Of a DNA stretch of 64,000 nt, positions 15,956-26,026 are shown in pieces. The stretch is taken from positions 39,153 to 103,152 of the forward strand of contig CAZGAO010000005.1 in NCBI GenBank assembly GCA_964523795.1. Direction: 5' to 3'. The first letter of the stretch is position 1. Every line of letters begins with the position of its first letter. The notes below the pieces were generated by a model. It saw nothing but the letters and a program-made list of their open reading frames with translations. It did no database searches and was not told where the DNA came from. This stretch comes from SABY01 sp964523795. Its GTDB lineage: Bacteria; Bacteroidota; Bacteroidia; Bacteroidales; 4484-276. The translations under genes were made by a program, and so were the position numbers.

Positions 15956-18900
15956 ATGAAGCATACTTTTCTGATACTTTTGACAAGCCTGCTGGCTCTC
16001 ACTACTTTTTCAAACACCATGCCTGTTCTCACCCACCACCAACTGGTGTGGGACAATTTGCAGGAACATCAAAGCCCTGAACAGGCTCCAATGCGTCTGC
16101 ATTTCGAAGGTGCCAATTACGAAAATGGAAATGGCAACGACCCCTGGTTTCGCAAAATTATTCCAATAAATTCGGATGCTTCTGCAGTTGAAGCAGTACT
16201 TCTGAATCCGGTTTATCAAACCCTGACCAATCAGGAATTGCTTTATCTTGATAATATTGCCGCCATTTCGCCTGCAATAAAAATTACATCCGCTGTTTCG
16301 CAGGGGCGAAATAAATCCTACGCCATCGTTAGCTTTTTGCCGCTAAGGCTGAACATGAGCACCGGAAAATACGAGAAACTGGTGGCCTTCGACCTGGAGC
16401 TTAGCCCAATTGCCACAACCAAATCCGGTGATGATTTGCCGGTGTATGCCGCTAACTCGGTGCTGGCCACGGGCAACTGGTATCGCATCAAACTTACTGA
16501 AACCGGCATTTACAAAATGACTTACGCCGAAATGGCTGCTACGGGCATGGCCGTGTCTGGCTTGAATTCGGCCAATCTGCGCCTTTACGGCAATGGCGGC
16601 GGTATGCTGCCCGAGAGTAACACCGTTTACCGCGAAGACGATTTGCAGGAAAATGCAATACAGATGGTCGATGGTGGCGATGGCGTGTTTGGCCCGGGCG
16701 ACTATTTTTTGTTTTATGGCCAAAGTCCCGAGGCCTGGGACTACAACAGCAATACTGAAATTTTTGACCACCAAAAAAATATCTATTCCGATTACAGCTA
16801 CTATTTCATCACCTCCGACCTTGGCCCGGGCAAGCGCATCGAAACCCTGGCCTCGACAAGCGAAGTAGCCAATGTTAATTCCACCCAATTTAACGATTAC
16901 GCGCTGCACGAAACCGAAGATTACAATATCATAAAATCGGGTCGCCGTTGGTTGGGCGAAGTTTTTGATTTGCAAACGAAGTACAATTTTAACTTTAGCT
17001 TTCCTAATCTTAAAACATCTGTTGAGCAGCACCTTGCAGTAAGAACTGTGGGCAAATCGGAATATGCGAGCAATTTCAAACTTACGCTTAATGGTGTAAA
17101 TGTAATGACCTTAAATATCAGCCCTACCTCACCCAACAGCCCCAACGGGCCTTATGCTCAATTCAAGACTGTGGAAGAACGGTTAAGCATCAACAGCAGC
17201 GAGGTGGCATTGAATTTAGAATACAACAAATCGAGTAACAATGATATCGGATGGCTCGACTACATCCAAATGAATGTGATACGCAATCTGGTTTTTTCGG
17301 GCAGCCAAATGGGATTTCGGGATGCTAAAACCATAGGCGAGGGAAACATTAGTCAATATACCCTGGCCAATGCCGGCTCGGGGATTACCATCTGGGAAGT
17401 GAGCATGCCTTACCATGCCCAAAAGGTGAATACCACCGCATCAGGAAATAATCTAAACTTTCGCTTACCCACCAACACGCTCCGGGAATTTATCGCCTTT
17501 GACGGGACAAGTTTCCTAAGTGCTGAATTTGATGCGCAGATTCCGAATCAAAACTTACATGCAGCAAAAAATATAGAGTATCTCATTGTGTCCCATCCCG
17601 ATTTTCTGGATCAGGCCAATCGCCTGGCCAACTTCCATCGCGAGCATTCCAATTTGAATGTGCTGGTGGCCACACCCCAGCAGATCTACAACGAATTCTC
17701 ATCGGGAGCGCAGGACATCACCGCCATCAAGGATGTGGTGCGTATGATGTATAATCGCGGGCAGCAGGGAGATGTAATGCCCAAATTCCTTTTGCTTTTT
17801 GGCGATGCTTCGTATGATTTTAAAGATCGCGTGCCAGACAACACCAACTTTGTTCCCACCTTCGAGTCGCCCAATTCGCTGCATCCGATCAACTCGTATG
17901 CTACTGACGATTACTTTGGCTTTTTGGATCCGAGCGAAGGCCTTTACAATTCCGACCTCCTCGATGTGGGCATCGGCCGTTTTGTGGTTGCCACCCCCGA
18001 AGAGGCTACCGCTGCCGTTGACAAGGTTATCCACTACGCCACATCGGAGCTATCGATGGGATACTGGCGCAACCTTATCACCTTTGTAGCCGATGACGAA
18101 GACAATAACTCGCACCTCAAGCAGGCCGATGAGTTAGCTGTTTTTGTAGATACCACTTATCCCGATTTTAATGTGAACAAAATTTACATCGATGCCTATT
18201 TTCAGGAAACCACCGCCGGCGGGCAGCGTTACCCCGAGGTGAACGAAGCCATCAATTCGAGTATGGAAAAAGGAACTTTTATTATGAACTATACCGGCCA
18301 CGGTGGCGAAGTGGGCTGGGGGCACGAGCGTTTTCTGGAAATCCCCGACATCAACAAATGGGCGAATTACGACAAGCTTTCGGTATTTATAACCGCCACC
18401 TGCGAATTTGCCCGCTACGATGATCCTGGTCGTACCTCGGCCGGAGAGCTGGTGTTTCTAAACGAAAATGGCGGCGGCATCGCACTTTTTACCACCGCAA
18501 GGGCAACCTACGGCACATCTAACCTAAATCTAAATCGGGGCTTTTATAAATATGCCTTCGAAAAAGTGGATGGCGAACATTATACCATGGGCGATCTTAT
18601 CCGGCTGGCCAAGCTCGAAAGTGGATCAGCCGAGAACGACAAAAAATTTGTTCTGCTTGGCGACCCTGCGCTAAAGATGGCCTATACCGAACACAAGGTG
18701 ATTACCACTTCCATCGAACAGGAAGAAAACACATCATCCAACGATACTATCAGTGCCCTCTCCAGGGTTACCATCCAGGGTTTGGTAACGGATGAAATGG
18801 AAAACCATCTCACCAATTTTAACGGAAGAATACATGCTGCAGTTTACGACAAGGCTGCCGAGGTAACTACCCTGGGGCAGGACGATGGAAGCTCTCCCCG

Positions 18901-19771
18901 TAACTTTGTATTTCGCAAAAACTCAATCTATAACGGATATGCCGATGTAAACGGGGGCGCATTTTCGTTTACCTTTATTGTTCCCAAAGATATTGCTTAT
19001 CAATATGGCAATGGAAAAATCAGCTATTATGCCAACAACGAAACCACCGATGCCAGCGGCCACGATTTTGATATTATCATTGGTGGCTACGATGATGTGG
19101 CCATAGGCGATAATGACGGCCCTGAGATACGTTTGTACATGAACGACACAACCTTTAAAAATGGCGACATCACCCACGAAAACCCGGTACTGCTGGCTAA
19201 GGTTTACGATGAAAGCGGAATAAACACAGTGGGCAACAGCATTGGCCACGACATCAGTGCTGTGCTCGACCAGAACACCAACAAGCCCTACCTGCTCAAC
19301 GATTATTACGAATCCGACCTTAAGGGTTTTAACAGCGGCACCGTGAGTTACCCCTTCAGCAACCTGACACCTGGTGAGCATACGGTAACGGTTAGGATGT
19401 GGGATGTCTTTAATAATTCCGCCGAAGCTACGCTAACTTTTGTAGTGATCGATCGCGATCAGATTGCTATCAACAGTGCATACAATCGGCCTAATCCCTT
19501 TAGCAGCGAAACGTGGTTTGAGTTTAATCACAATCAGGCCAACGAAAAGCTGGATGTTGAAATCGAGATTTACGACCTTAGCGGCCGCAAGCTCGCCGTT
19601 TTGCAACAAAACAATCTGAGCAGCAGTTTTTATCCCGCTCCGCTTCGCTGGGATGGTACCTCGGCTGATGGGCGCAGACTCTCGGGCGGCATATACATTT
19701 ATCGTGTGCAGATAAAAGATGCCAAGGGGCAAAGTGCCTCAATGGTAAAAAAACTCGTGATTAGCCGATAA
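15956..19771 (+). CDS. PorU-type T9SS sortase (C25 family), first of a tandem pair
   Basis: I prefer the start at 15956 to 15902 because the protein then begins with a signal peptide (MKHTFLILLTSLLALTTFS), giving 1271 residues. The middle holds a gingipain-like C25 peptidase domain: LLLFGDASYD, YATDDYFGFLD, LDVGIGRF, the catalytic NYTGHGG (His782) and TATCEFARYD (Cys816). Ig-like and C-terminal sorting-like regions follow (RPNPFSSETWF, LRWDGTSADG, GGIYIYRV). PorU removes the C-terminal signal of T9SS cargo and transfers the cargo to A-LPS at the cell surface. A second, similar gene follows directly and then porV, the partner of PorU, so the locus is a dedicated T9SS sortase unit. Which copy is the main sortase is unknown. 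Confidence 0.85.
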   Translation: MKHTFLILLTSLLALTTFSNTMPVLTHHQLVWDNLQEHQSPEQAPMRLHFEGANYENGNGNDPWFRKIIPINSDASAVEAVLLNPVYQTLTNQELLYLDNIAAISPAIKITSAVSQGRNKSYAIVSFLPLRLNMSTGKYEKLVAFDLELSPIATTKSGDDLPVYAANSVLATGNWYRIKLTETGIYKMTYAEMAATGMAVSGLNSANLRLYGNGGGMLPESNTVYREDDLQENAIQMVDGGDGVFGPGDYFLFYGQSPEAWDYNSNTEIFDHQKNIYSDYSYYFITSDLGPGKRIETLASTSEVANVNSTQFNDYALHETEDYNIIKSGRRWLGEVFDLQTKYNFNFSFPNLKTSVEQHLAVRTVGKSEYASNFKLTLNGVNVMTLNISPTSPNSPNGPYAQFKTVEERLSINSSEVALNLEYNKSSNNDIGWLDYIQMNVIRNLVFSGSQMGFRDAKTIGEGNISQYTLANAGSGITIWEVSMPYHAQKVNTTASGNNLNFRLPTNTLREFIAFDGTSFLSAEFDAQIPNQNLHAAKNIEYLIVSHPDFLDQANRLANFHREHSNLNVLVATPQQIYNEFSSGAQDITAIKDVVRMMYNRGQQGDVMPKFLLLFGDASYDFKDRVPDNTNFVPTFESPNSLHPINSYATDDYFGFLDPSEGLYNSDLLDVGIGRFVVATPEEATAAVDKVIHYATSELSMGYWRNLITFVADDEDNNSHLKQADELAVFVDTTYPDFNVNKIYIDAYFQETTAGGQRYPEVNEAINSSMEKGTFIMNYTGHGGEVGWGHERFLEIPDINKWANYDKLSVFITATCEFARYDDPGRTSAGELVFLNENGGGIALFTTARATYGTSNLNLNRGFYKYAFEKVDGEHYTMGDLIRLAKLESGSAENDKKFVLLGDPALKMAYTEHKVITTSIEQEENTSSNDTISALSRVTIQGLVTDEMENHLTNFNGRIHAAVYDKAAEVTTLGQDDGSSPRNFVFRKNSIYNGYADVNGGAFSFTFIVPKDIAYQYGNGKISYYANNETTDASGHDFDIIIGGYDDVAIGDNDGPEIRLYMNDTTFKNGDITHENPVLLAKVYDESGINTVGNSIGHDISAVLDQNTNKPYLLNDYYESDLKGFNSGTVSYPFSNLTPGEHTVTVRMWDVFNNSAEATLTFVVIDRDQIAINSAYNRPNPFSSETWFEFNHNQANEKLDVEIEIYDLSGRKLAVLQQNNLSSSFYPAPLRWDGTSADGRRLSGGIYIYRVQIKDAKGQSASMVKKLVISR

Positions 19772-19818
19772 ACCCGCAATTTAGAATATTGACTTTATTT
19801 GTAAAAAAAAGCATCCTA

Positions 19819-22800
19819 ATGCAAACTATAAAAACCACAATTTACTTCCCGCTGTTTTTGCTCTTTCTATTCGCCACGCAAGCGAGTGCACAAAGCACCC
19901 TTGTTAGTTTGCAATGGACGGATACACAAACACGCTACTTTGATAGCCAGGAAATACAAACCCTCGGCTTTGCCGATGCCGACAATGCCGATGGCTGGGG
20001 TCTGCTGCCTGTTTACAGTCAGGTTTTCCCTGAGCCAGCTCCCGGTTTACAATACGAATTTGAAATCACCAAACCGGAATATGCGTTTATTCAGCTTGAT
20101 GATCCCACCAAAATTGTTGATTTGGATTTGGTAGGGGATGAGATCGCCTATTACACCGAAAAAATTACTATACGGGGTCGGTCGCAATTTGTTTTCAAAT
20201 TGCTGCCCCTTCGCAAAAATGAAGCGACCGGGCGTTATCAAAAACTGCTAAGTTTTGAATTAAACAAAACGCTGATTCCGGCAGCGCAATCCGAGCGCGA
20301 TGACGAGCCTGCAGAATATGCCGAAAACTCGGTGCTTTCTACCGGCGAATGGTACAAGATTAGTGTTGGCGAAAGCGGAATTTACAAAGTGAGTTGGGAG
20401 GATCTGGATGCTTTGGGCATGAACCTCTCGGGCGTACAATCCAAAAACCTCCGGCTCTTTGGCAATGGCGGCGGGATGCTGCCACAGCGCACCAGCGATT
20501 TCAGGCACGATGACCTAATCGAAAATTCCATCGAAGTTTACGATGGTGGAGATGGGAATTTCGATGCAGGCGATTATTTTCTTTTTTACGGCCAATCGCC
20601 CAACCCCTGGCGTTACAATGTTGCCCACAATGCCTTCGAACACAGCACCAATCTATACACCAAAAACAATTTCTACTTCCTTAGCGTAGGCTCGATTGAG
20701 GGCAAACGGGTAAGTATGATCGAAGAAATTACCAGCCCTGCACAGAAAATAATTGACACCTATCAGGATTATGCTGTCCACGAGCTTAACATCAACAGCC
20801 TTATCAAATCGGGAGCCGAGTGGTATGGCGAAGAGTTTTTTGATAATTTGGTACAGGAATTTAATTTTGACTTTCCTCATCGCGACCTTAGTCAGGATAT
20901 TTATATCGATTGTGATGTGGCTGCACGCTCCACCACCACCACTTCGTTTTCGCTTTATGTTAACAGCGATTCGATTTTCAGCGACAACGTCAGTGCTATC
21001 TCTGAAAATTCGGTGGTAAAATATGCCAATCCATCCAATAAATCACGGTGGTTTAGCTCCAACGAAATGCCCGACCTCAACATCCACTTACAATACAACC
21101 GCCCTGTTAACGATGCCATAGGCTGGCTTAACTTCATCTCGATCAATGTTACCAGCCATCTGATATTTTATGGCTCAGAACTGGCTTTCCGCAATGTTCA
21201 ATCTTACAAAAGCAAAAACATCAGTGAGTTCAGAATCAGCGAAACCACGCCTGCTGTGCGTGTATGGGATATTACCGACCCGCTTTCACCAGCCGAAGTG
21301 CCTGTGGTTTACGAAGATGGGATAACTAAGTTTGTTAACGAAGCAGATGCCCTGCACGAGTTTTTGGCCTTTGATGGCAGCGAATATCTGAAGCCGGGGC
21401 TGGTAGGCTATGTCCCCAATCAAAATCTCCACGCATATCACACCGCCAATTATATTATCGTTAGCCACCCCGACTTTATCGACCAGGCACAGCGACTTGC
21501 CGACCTGCACGAGACGATAGATGGCTTTAAAGTGATTGTAGTGGATATTTATGAAATTTATAACGAGTTTAGCTCAGGAGCACCGGATGTAAGTGCTGTT
21601 CGCGATTTCGTAAGGATGGTTTATCAACGTTCAGGCACACCGCCGGCTTTAAAGTATTTGCTGCTCATTGGCGATGGCTCTTACGATCCCTTCGACAGGG
21701 TTGGCGGCAATCTTTCTTTCCTACCTACTTTTCAAGCCAAAAATTCGATATGGCCCACTTCTTCTTATGTTACCGATGATTATTTTGGCTTGATGGATCC
21801 ACAGGAGGGCAACGATGCCTCGGGAAATATTGATCTCGGTATCGGTCGTTTCGCGGTGAATACACACGAAGAGGCCAAACTAATGGTGGATAAGGTGGAG
21901 CTGTATATGAAGAATCAGGCTTCGGTTTTTGGCGACTGGCGCAACAGCCTCACCTTTGTGGCCGATGACGAAGACAATAACCTCCACATCCTGCAAGCCG
22001 ACACAATTTTAGTAGCCGGAATCCAACGGAGAAATAAAACCCTGAACATCAGCAAAATTTATTTAGATTCCTACCGTCAGGAACGGACTACAGGAGGCTA
22101 CGCTTATCCACAAGCAAAATATGACCTGAACAAAAAAATTAACGAGGGAACGCTCATTGTAAATTATACCGGCCACGGTGGCGAAACCGGCCTCTCGCAC
22201 GAACATGTGGTTCAGGTATCAGACATCATTTCCTGGCACAACAGCCCCATGCTGCCGGTGTTTATCACGGCTACCTGCGAGTTTAGCCGTTTCGATAATC
22301 CGGTATTCAACTCGGCAGGCGAACAATTGGTGCTCAACCCCCAAGGCGGCGGTATAGCACTATTTACCACTACCAGAGTAGCCTTTGCCGGCTCCAATTT
22401 ACTGCTCAACAAGCGTCTTTATGATACACTTTTCAGAGCCTGGCCCGAAGAGCATCCCCGTCTTGGCGATTTGATGATGTTCTCCAAAACACCCTCCAAC
22501 ACCAATCTGCGCAATTTTGTGCTGCTGGGCGATCCGGCACTTAAGCTTGCTCTGCCTCAACACAAGGTAATAACCGATTCGATAAACGGTGTTCCTGCCG
22601 ATGAATTTACAGATACACTCATGGCCAACAGCCGCCTGCACATCAGCGGACACATCGAAAGCTTTGCCAACCAGGGCAGTGTGCTTACCGATTTTAACGG
22701 AACCATTCATCCGGTACTTTACGACAAGCCCAATATTATCACTACCCTGGGCAACGACGATGATAGTTACCCCTACGCCTTCAAGTCGCAAAACTCGGAA

Positions 22801-23649
22801 CTCTGCCGGGGCGTATCCTCGGTAAAAGACGGCCGCTTTGCCTTTTCCTTTATGCTGCCGCTGGATATTTCGTTCCAGTACGGTGAGGGCAAACTAAGCT
22901 ATTACGCTGCCGACAGCCTGAGCGATGCCAGCGGAGAATTTTCCAAACTCATGATTGGTGGCGTGGACGGTACAGCAAGTACCGATAAGACCGGGCCGGA
23001 GATACAAATCTTTCTCAACGAAAAAAATGTTGAATTGCCTGGCCAGACCAATCCCGACCCGATTTTGTACGCGCTACTATCCGATCCCTCGGGCATCAAT
23101 GCCACCGGTGCCGGGATTGGACATGACATTGTACTTTCCATGACGGGCGAGGATAACAAGGAATATGTCCTCAACGATATGTTCGAGCCTGCCCTTGATG
23201 ATTACACCTCCGGAAACATCACCTTCCCTATGGAGCAATTGCCCAACGGCGATTACACGCTTTCGCTAAAAGCCTGGGATATGTTTAATAATTCTACAAC
23301 CAACACTATCACCTTTACCGTTTCCAACGACATCGCGGTGGATATTTTCCAGATATACAACTACCCCAATCCCTTCGGCGATCACACCTGGTTTACCTTC
23401 CGCCACAATCAGTTTAAAGGCGAACTGACGATGGAGATTGAGATTTACAACTTTTATGGTCAGCATGTGCGAACAATCGGCCCCGAAAAAGTGTTTACCG
23501 ATGGCTATTCCATCGCCCCGGTATTGTGGCAAGGCGATTCGGAGGGTGGCAGCAAACTCGAGGATGGCGTTTATTTTTATACCGTTAAGGTAAGTAATCA
23601 AAAAGGACAATTTACCCAACGCAGGCAGAAATTGATTATCGCACAATAG
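19819..23649 (+). CDS. PorU-type T9SS sortase (C25 family), second of a tandem pair
   Basis: The start at 19819 (Met11 of the longer frame) leads straight into a signal peptide, MQTIKTTIYFPLFLLFLFATQASAQ shortened here to its beginning MQTIKTTIYF, and gives 1276 residues. Catalytic residues are intact: NYTGHGGETG (His786) and TATCEFSRFD (Cys820). LLLIGDGSYD, YVTDDYFGLMD and IDLGIGRF match the first copy, as do the N-terminal GDYFLFYGQSP and the C-terminal YNYPNPFGDHTWFTF. The two proteins are clearly homologous along their whole length but well diverged, so the duplication is not recent. porV begins 89 bases downstream. This copy, next to porV, is my preferred orthologue of PorU. Confidence 0.85.
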   Translation: MQTIKTTIYFPLFLLFLFATQASAQSTLVSLQWTDTQTRYFDSQEIQTLGFADADNADGWGLLPVYSQVFPEPAPGLQYEFEITKPEYAFIQLDDPTKIVDLDLVGDEIAYYTEKITIRGRSQFVFKLLPLRKNEATGRYQKLLSFELNKTLIPAAQSERDDEPAEYAENSVLSTGEWYKISVGESGIYKVSWEDLDALGMNLSGVQSKNLRLFGNGGGMLPQRTSDFRHDDLIENSIEVYDGGDGNFDAGDYFLFYGQSPNPWRYNVAHNAFEHSTNLYTKNNFYFLSVGSIEGKRVSMIEEITSPAQKIIDTYQDYAVHELNINSLIKSGAEWYGEEFFDNLVQEFNFDFPHRDLSQDIYIDCDVAARSTTTTSFSLYVNSDSIFSDNVSAISENSVVKYANPSNKSRWFSSNEMPDLNIHLQYNRPVNDAIGWLNFISINVTSHLIFYGSELAFRNVQSYKSKNISEFRISETTPAVRVWDITDPLSPAEVPVVYEDGITKFVNEADALHEFLAFDGSEYLKPGLVGYVPNQNLHAYHTANYIIVSHPDFIDQAQRLADLHETIDGFKVIVVDIYEIYNEFSSGAPDVSAVRDFVRMVYQRSGTPPALKYLLLIGDGSYDPFDRVGGNLSFLPTFQAKNSIWPTSSYVTDDYFGLMDPQEGNDASGNIDLGIGRFAVNTHEEAKLMVDKVELYMKNQASVFGDWRNSLTFVADDEDNNLHILQADTILVAGIQRRNKTLNISKIYLDSYRQERTTGGYAYPQAKYDLNKKINEGTLIVNYTGHGGETGLSHEHVVQVSDIISWHNSPMLPVFITATCEFSRFDNPVFNSAGEQLVLNPQGGGIALFTTTRVAFAGSNLLLNKRLYDTLFRAWPEEHPRLGDLMMFSKTPSNTNLRNFVLLGDPALKLALPQHKVITDSINGVPADEFTDTLMANSRLHISGHIESFANQGSVLTDFNGTIHPVLYDKPNIITTLGNDDDSYPYAFKSQNSELCRGVSSVKDGRFAFSFMLPLDISFQYGEGKLSYYAADSLSDASGEFSKLMIGGVDGTASTDKTGPEIQIFLNEKNVELPGQTNPDPILYALLSDPSGINATGAGIGHDIVLSMTGEDNKEYVLNDMFEPALDDYTSGNITFPMEQLPNGDYTLSLKAWDMFNNSTTNTITFTVSNDIAVDIFQIYNYPNPFGDHTWFTFRHNQFKGELTMEIEIYNFYGQHVRTIGPEKVFTDGYSIAPVLWQGDSEGGSKLEDGVYFYTVKVSNQKGQFTQRRQKLIIAQ

Positions 23650-23738
23650 TGGAAATTGTTGGGAAAAACCTTGATAAACAATATTAGAAATGAATGGCCG
23701 TTTACAATCACAATTTAACCCATGTAAATAATATCTTT

Positions 23739-24914
23739 ATGATCAAAAAGTCTTTGGCGGTACTCACTGTCTGTCTTATTTTAGTGAATATGGCATATTC
23801 GCAAGATAAACCGAATTATTTAGGACAAACCAATACTATTACTACAGCGGTTCCTTTTCTTCTGATTGCCCCTGATGCCCGTTCGGGTGCGATGGGCGAT
23901 GTAGGTGTAGCAAGCACACCCGATGCCAGTTCGATGCACTGGAATCCGGCCAAGTACGCATTTATCGAATCCAAGGCAGGTTTTTCGGCTTCTTATAGCC
24001 CTTGGCTTCGAGCTATCGTAAGCGATATTAACCTGGCCTACGTGGCAGGATTTTACAAAATCGATGACAGACAAACCATCGCCGGATCGCTTTTGTATTT
24101 TACCCTGGGCGACATTGTTTTTACAGATATTAATGGCGGCCTTATTGGCAATTATCGCCCCAACGAGTTTTCGCTCGATGGTACCTATTCACGTAAGTTC
24201 TCCGACACCTGGTCGGGTGCCGTTGCTGCCCGCTATATACACTCTAACCTTACACAGGGCGTTAACGTAGCCGGACAGGCCACCAAGCCCGGACAATCGG
24301 TAGCTGCCGACATAGCGGTTTACCACCAAAGCGAACTCGATTGGCGCAACTTTGAATATGCAGAGTTTGCCCTGGGTATTAATATCTCGAATATCGGTAC
24401 TAAGATTTCTTATAGCGATGCCACCACCGACCGCGATTTTATCCCTACCAACCTGCGTATCGGACCGCGGCTTACCCTTGATCTGGACGACTACAACCGC
24501 CTCACATTTATGATTGATGTAAACAAGTTGCTGGTTCCCACACCTCCTGTTTATGATTCGACAGGAAACTTTGGCCCCGAAAATATTGTTGCCGGAAAAG
24601 ATCCTAATGTAGGCACGGTTGAAGGCATGCTCCAATCCTGGTACGATGCCCCTGGCGGTTTCGAGGAAGAGATGCGCGAATTTTTCTTCGCAACAGGAGT
24701 TGAGTATTGGTACGACAAGGTGTTTGCCGTTCGTGGCGGCTTTTTTTATGAAAATAAATTCAAGGGAAACCGTAAGTATTTCACCCTCGGTGCCGGACTT
24801 AAATACAATGTCTTTGGTTTGGATTTCTCCTACCTGATTCCACTTGAACAACAAAATCCGCTCGAAAACACCCTGCGCTTTACCCTTACTTTCGACTTCG
24901 CAGAGTTTGAGTAA
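23739..24914 (+). CDS. porV: T9SS outer-membrane protein PorV (LptO)
   Basis: Using the start at 23739 gives 391 residues beginning with a signal peptide (MIKKSLAVLTVCLILVNMAYS). The mature part has the PorV pattern: TAVPFLLIAPDARSGAMGD, GVASTPDASSMHWNPAKYAF, SYSPWLR and barrel strands to the end (LRFTLTFDFAEFE). PorV is a FadL-like outer-membrane barrel that carries T9SS cargo from the translocon to the PorU sortase in the attachment complex. Its position right after porU is the arrangement known in other Bacteroidota. A terminator follows. Confidence 0.92.
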   Translation: MIKKSLAVLTVCLILVNMAYSQDKPNYLGQTNTITTAVPFLLIAPDARSGAMGDVGVASTPDASSMHWNPAKYAFIESKAGFSASYSPWLRAIVSDINLAYVAGFYKIDDRQTIAGSLLYFTLGDIVFTDINGGLIGNYRPNEFSLDGTYSRKFSDTWSGAVAARYIHSNLTQGVNVAGQATKPGQSVAADIAVYHQSELDWRNFEYAEFALGINISNIGTKISYSDATTDRDFIPTNLRIGPRLTLDLDDYNRLTFMIDVNKLLVPTPPVYDSTGNFGPENIVAGKDPNVGTVEGMLQSWYDAPGGFEEEMREFFFATGVEYWYDKVFAVRGGFFYENKFKGNRKYFTLGAGLKYNVFGLDFSYLIPLEQQNPLENTLRFTLTFDFAEFE

Positions 24915-24971
24915 AAACAAACTTGATGTACTGAAATAGAACAATATTGCAGGTATAAAATACTTTATTAT

Positions 24972-25012
24972 AAACCGGAATGGGCATTGCTTCGTTTCGG
25001 TTTTTATTTTTT
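24972..25012 (+). terminator. Terminator after porV
   Basis: Arms AAACCGGAATG (24972-24982) and CGTTTCGGTTT (24993-25003) pair with two G-U pairs and run into TTATTTTTT. It ends the porU-porU-porV unit. Confidence 0.65.
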
Positions 25013-25298
25013 AGGGCTTTGGTTTTGTCGTATTTTTGAATTTTTGAATAAACTCAGAACTCTTGACCTATTTTTTAAAATTAAATAGTTAAAGCATTGT
25101 TTTCGTAATTCTAAATGCCGCAAAATCCATCTTTAAGACTGTTTAGTGTTTCTTGGTATCTTGGTGCCTTTGTGGCTGTTCATTATTAATTTGCCACGAA
25201 GGCTCGAAGGCTCAAAGTATCACAAAGGGTTTTTAAATGCGAACCAGCAATTAGGATAAGTAAGGAGTTCTGAAAAAAAACCATTAACAAACAAAATT
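25013..25298. repeat. Intergenic region with an A+T-rich inverted repeat element
   Basis: No gene is visible. At 25161-25235 the text CTTTGTGGC (25168-25176) and GCCACGAAG (25193-25201) form an imperfect inverted repeat inside the phrase TTGGTGCCTTTGTGGC / GCCACGAAGGCTCGAAGGC. Similar 'tttgtgcctttgtgg' elements are common between genes in Bacteroidota genomes (from memory). A TATTTTTG box at 25031-25038 could be a promoter, but it is 260 bases from ispF. Confidence 0.5.
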
Positions 25299-25784
25299 AT
25301 GGACATACGCGTTGGGTTTGGCTACGATGTACATCGCCTCGAAAGTGGCCGCGACTTTATTTTGGGAGGCATCAAAATTCCGCATCACAAGGGTGCGCTG
25401 GGGCATTCGGATGCCGATGTGCTGATTCACGCAATTTGTGATGCCCTGCTGGGTGCCGCCAATTTGCAGGATATTGGAGCGCATTTTTCGGATACCGACC
25501 CGGCCTACAAAAACATCGACAGCAAAATATTGCTTGCCAAAGTCCTGGCTTTAATTTCTGATAAAGGCTTTGCCATCAACAATATCGATTCAACGGTTGC
25601 GCTGCAGTCGCCAAAGATTGCGCCTCACCTTGCGGAGATGAAAAAAGTGCTGGCACAAACTTTAAACATCGATACCGAGCGGATTTCGATAAAGGCAAGC
25701 ACCACCGAAAAGCTGGGCTTCGAGGGGCGCGAAGAAGGCGTATCGGCTTATGCTGTGGTCTTGTTAGTTCGACAAGCTCACTAA
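25299..25784 (+). CDS. ispF: 2-C-methyl-D-erythritol 2,4-cyclodiphosphate synthase
   Basis: The 161 residues carry the Zn site Asp10-x-His12 and His44, the HSDADVLIHAICDALLGA block, FSDTDP and the C-terminal TTEKLGFEGREEGVSAYAVVLL. IspF forms the cyclodiphosphate in the non-mevalonate isoprenoid pathway, upstream of the undecaprenyl synthase UppS encoded at 52.1 kb. The last five residues (VRQAH) come from an intergenic repeat motif (TTCGACAAGCTCACT) that repeats immediately downstream, so the C-terminus seems to have been extended or rewritten by that repeat. Confidence 0.93.
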   Translation: MDIRVGFGYDVHRLESGRDFILGGIKIPHHKGALGHSDADVLIHAICDALLGAANLQDIGAHFSDTDPAYKNIDSKILLAKVLALISDKGFAINNIDSTVALQSPKIAPHLAEMKKVLAQTLNIDTERISIKASTTEKLGFEGREEGVSAYAVVLLVRQAH

Positions 25785-25970
25785 CCACGACAAGCTCACT
25801 GGCTACTGATTACTGCCTATCCCGAAAAGTAGAGAATTTTTAATTCTCTTAACTTTTCGAGGATGCACGAGCAAAGCTCGGCACTGTTGACTGCCTATGC
25901 CGACCTTCGGTCGAGCATGCTCGAAAAACTATGAAATCAAAGATTTCGGGTTTTTCGGCACTGCCGACTA
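25766..25970. repeat. Array of tandem hairpins and short repeats after ispF
   Basis: CGACAAGCTCACT occurs twice (25771-25783 and 25788-25800). It is followed by a hairpin with arms CGAAAAGTAGAGAATT (25823-25838) and its partner at 25842-25859. Then come CGAGC-aaa-GCTCG (25868-25880), CGACC-ttc-GGTCG (25901-25913), the perfect palindrome CGAGCATGCTCG (25912-25923), and nested arms CGAAAAA/TTTTTCG (25922-25928, 25951-25957) around GAAATC-aaa-GATTTC. No gene is present. Confidence 0.8.
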
Positions 25971-26026
25971 CTTTTCTGGCACGTTTATGGCTAAAAATTG
26001 CCCGCTAATTTTAAATTATTAAAACA

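Noticed and set aside
24189..24944. 251-codon minus-strand ORF
   Set aside because: It is antisense to porV; no signal, no family pattern.
25013..26026. Possible CRISPR array
   Set aside because: The repeats are inverted and irregular, without equal spacers or cas genes.
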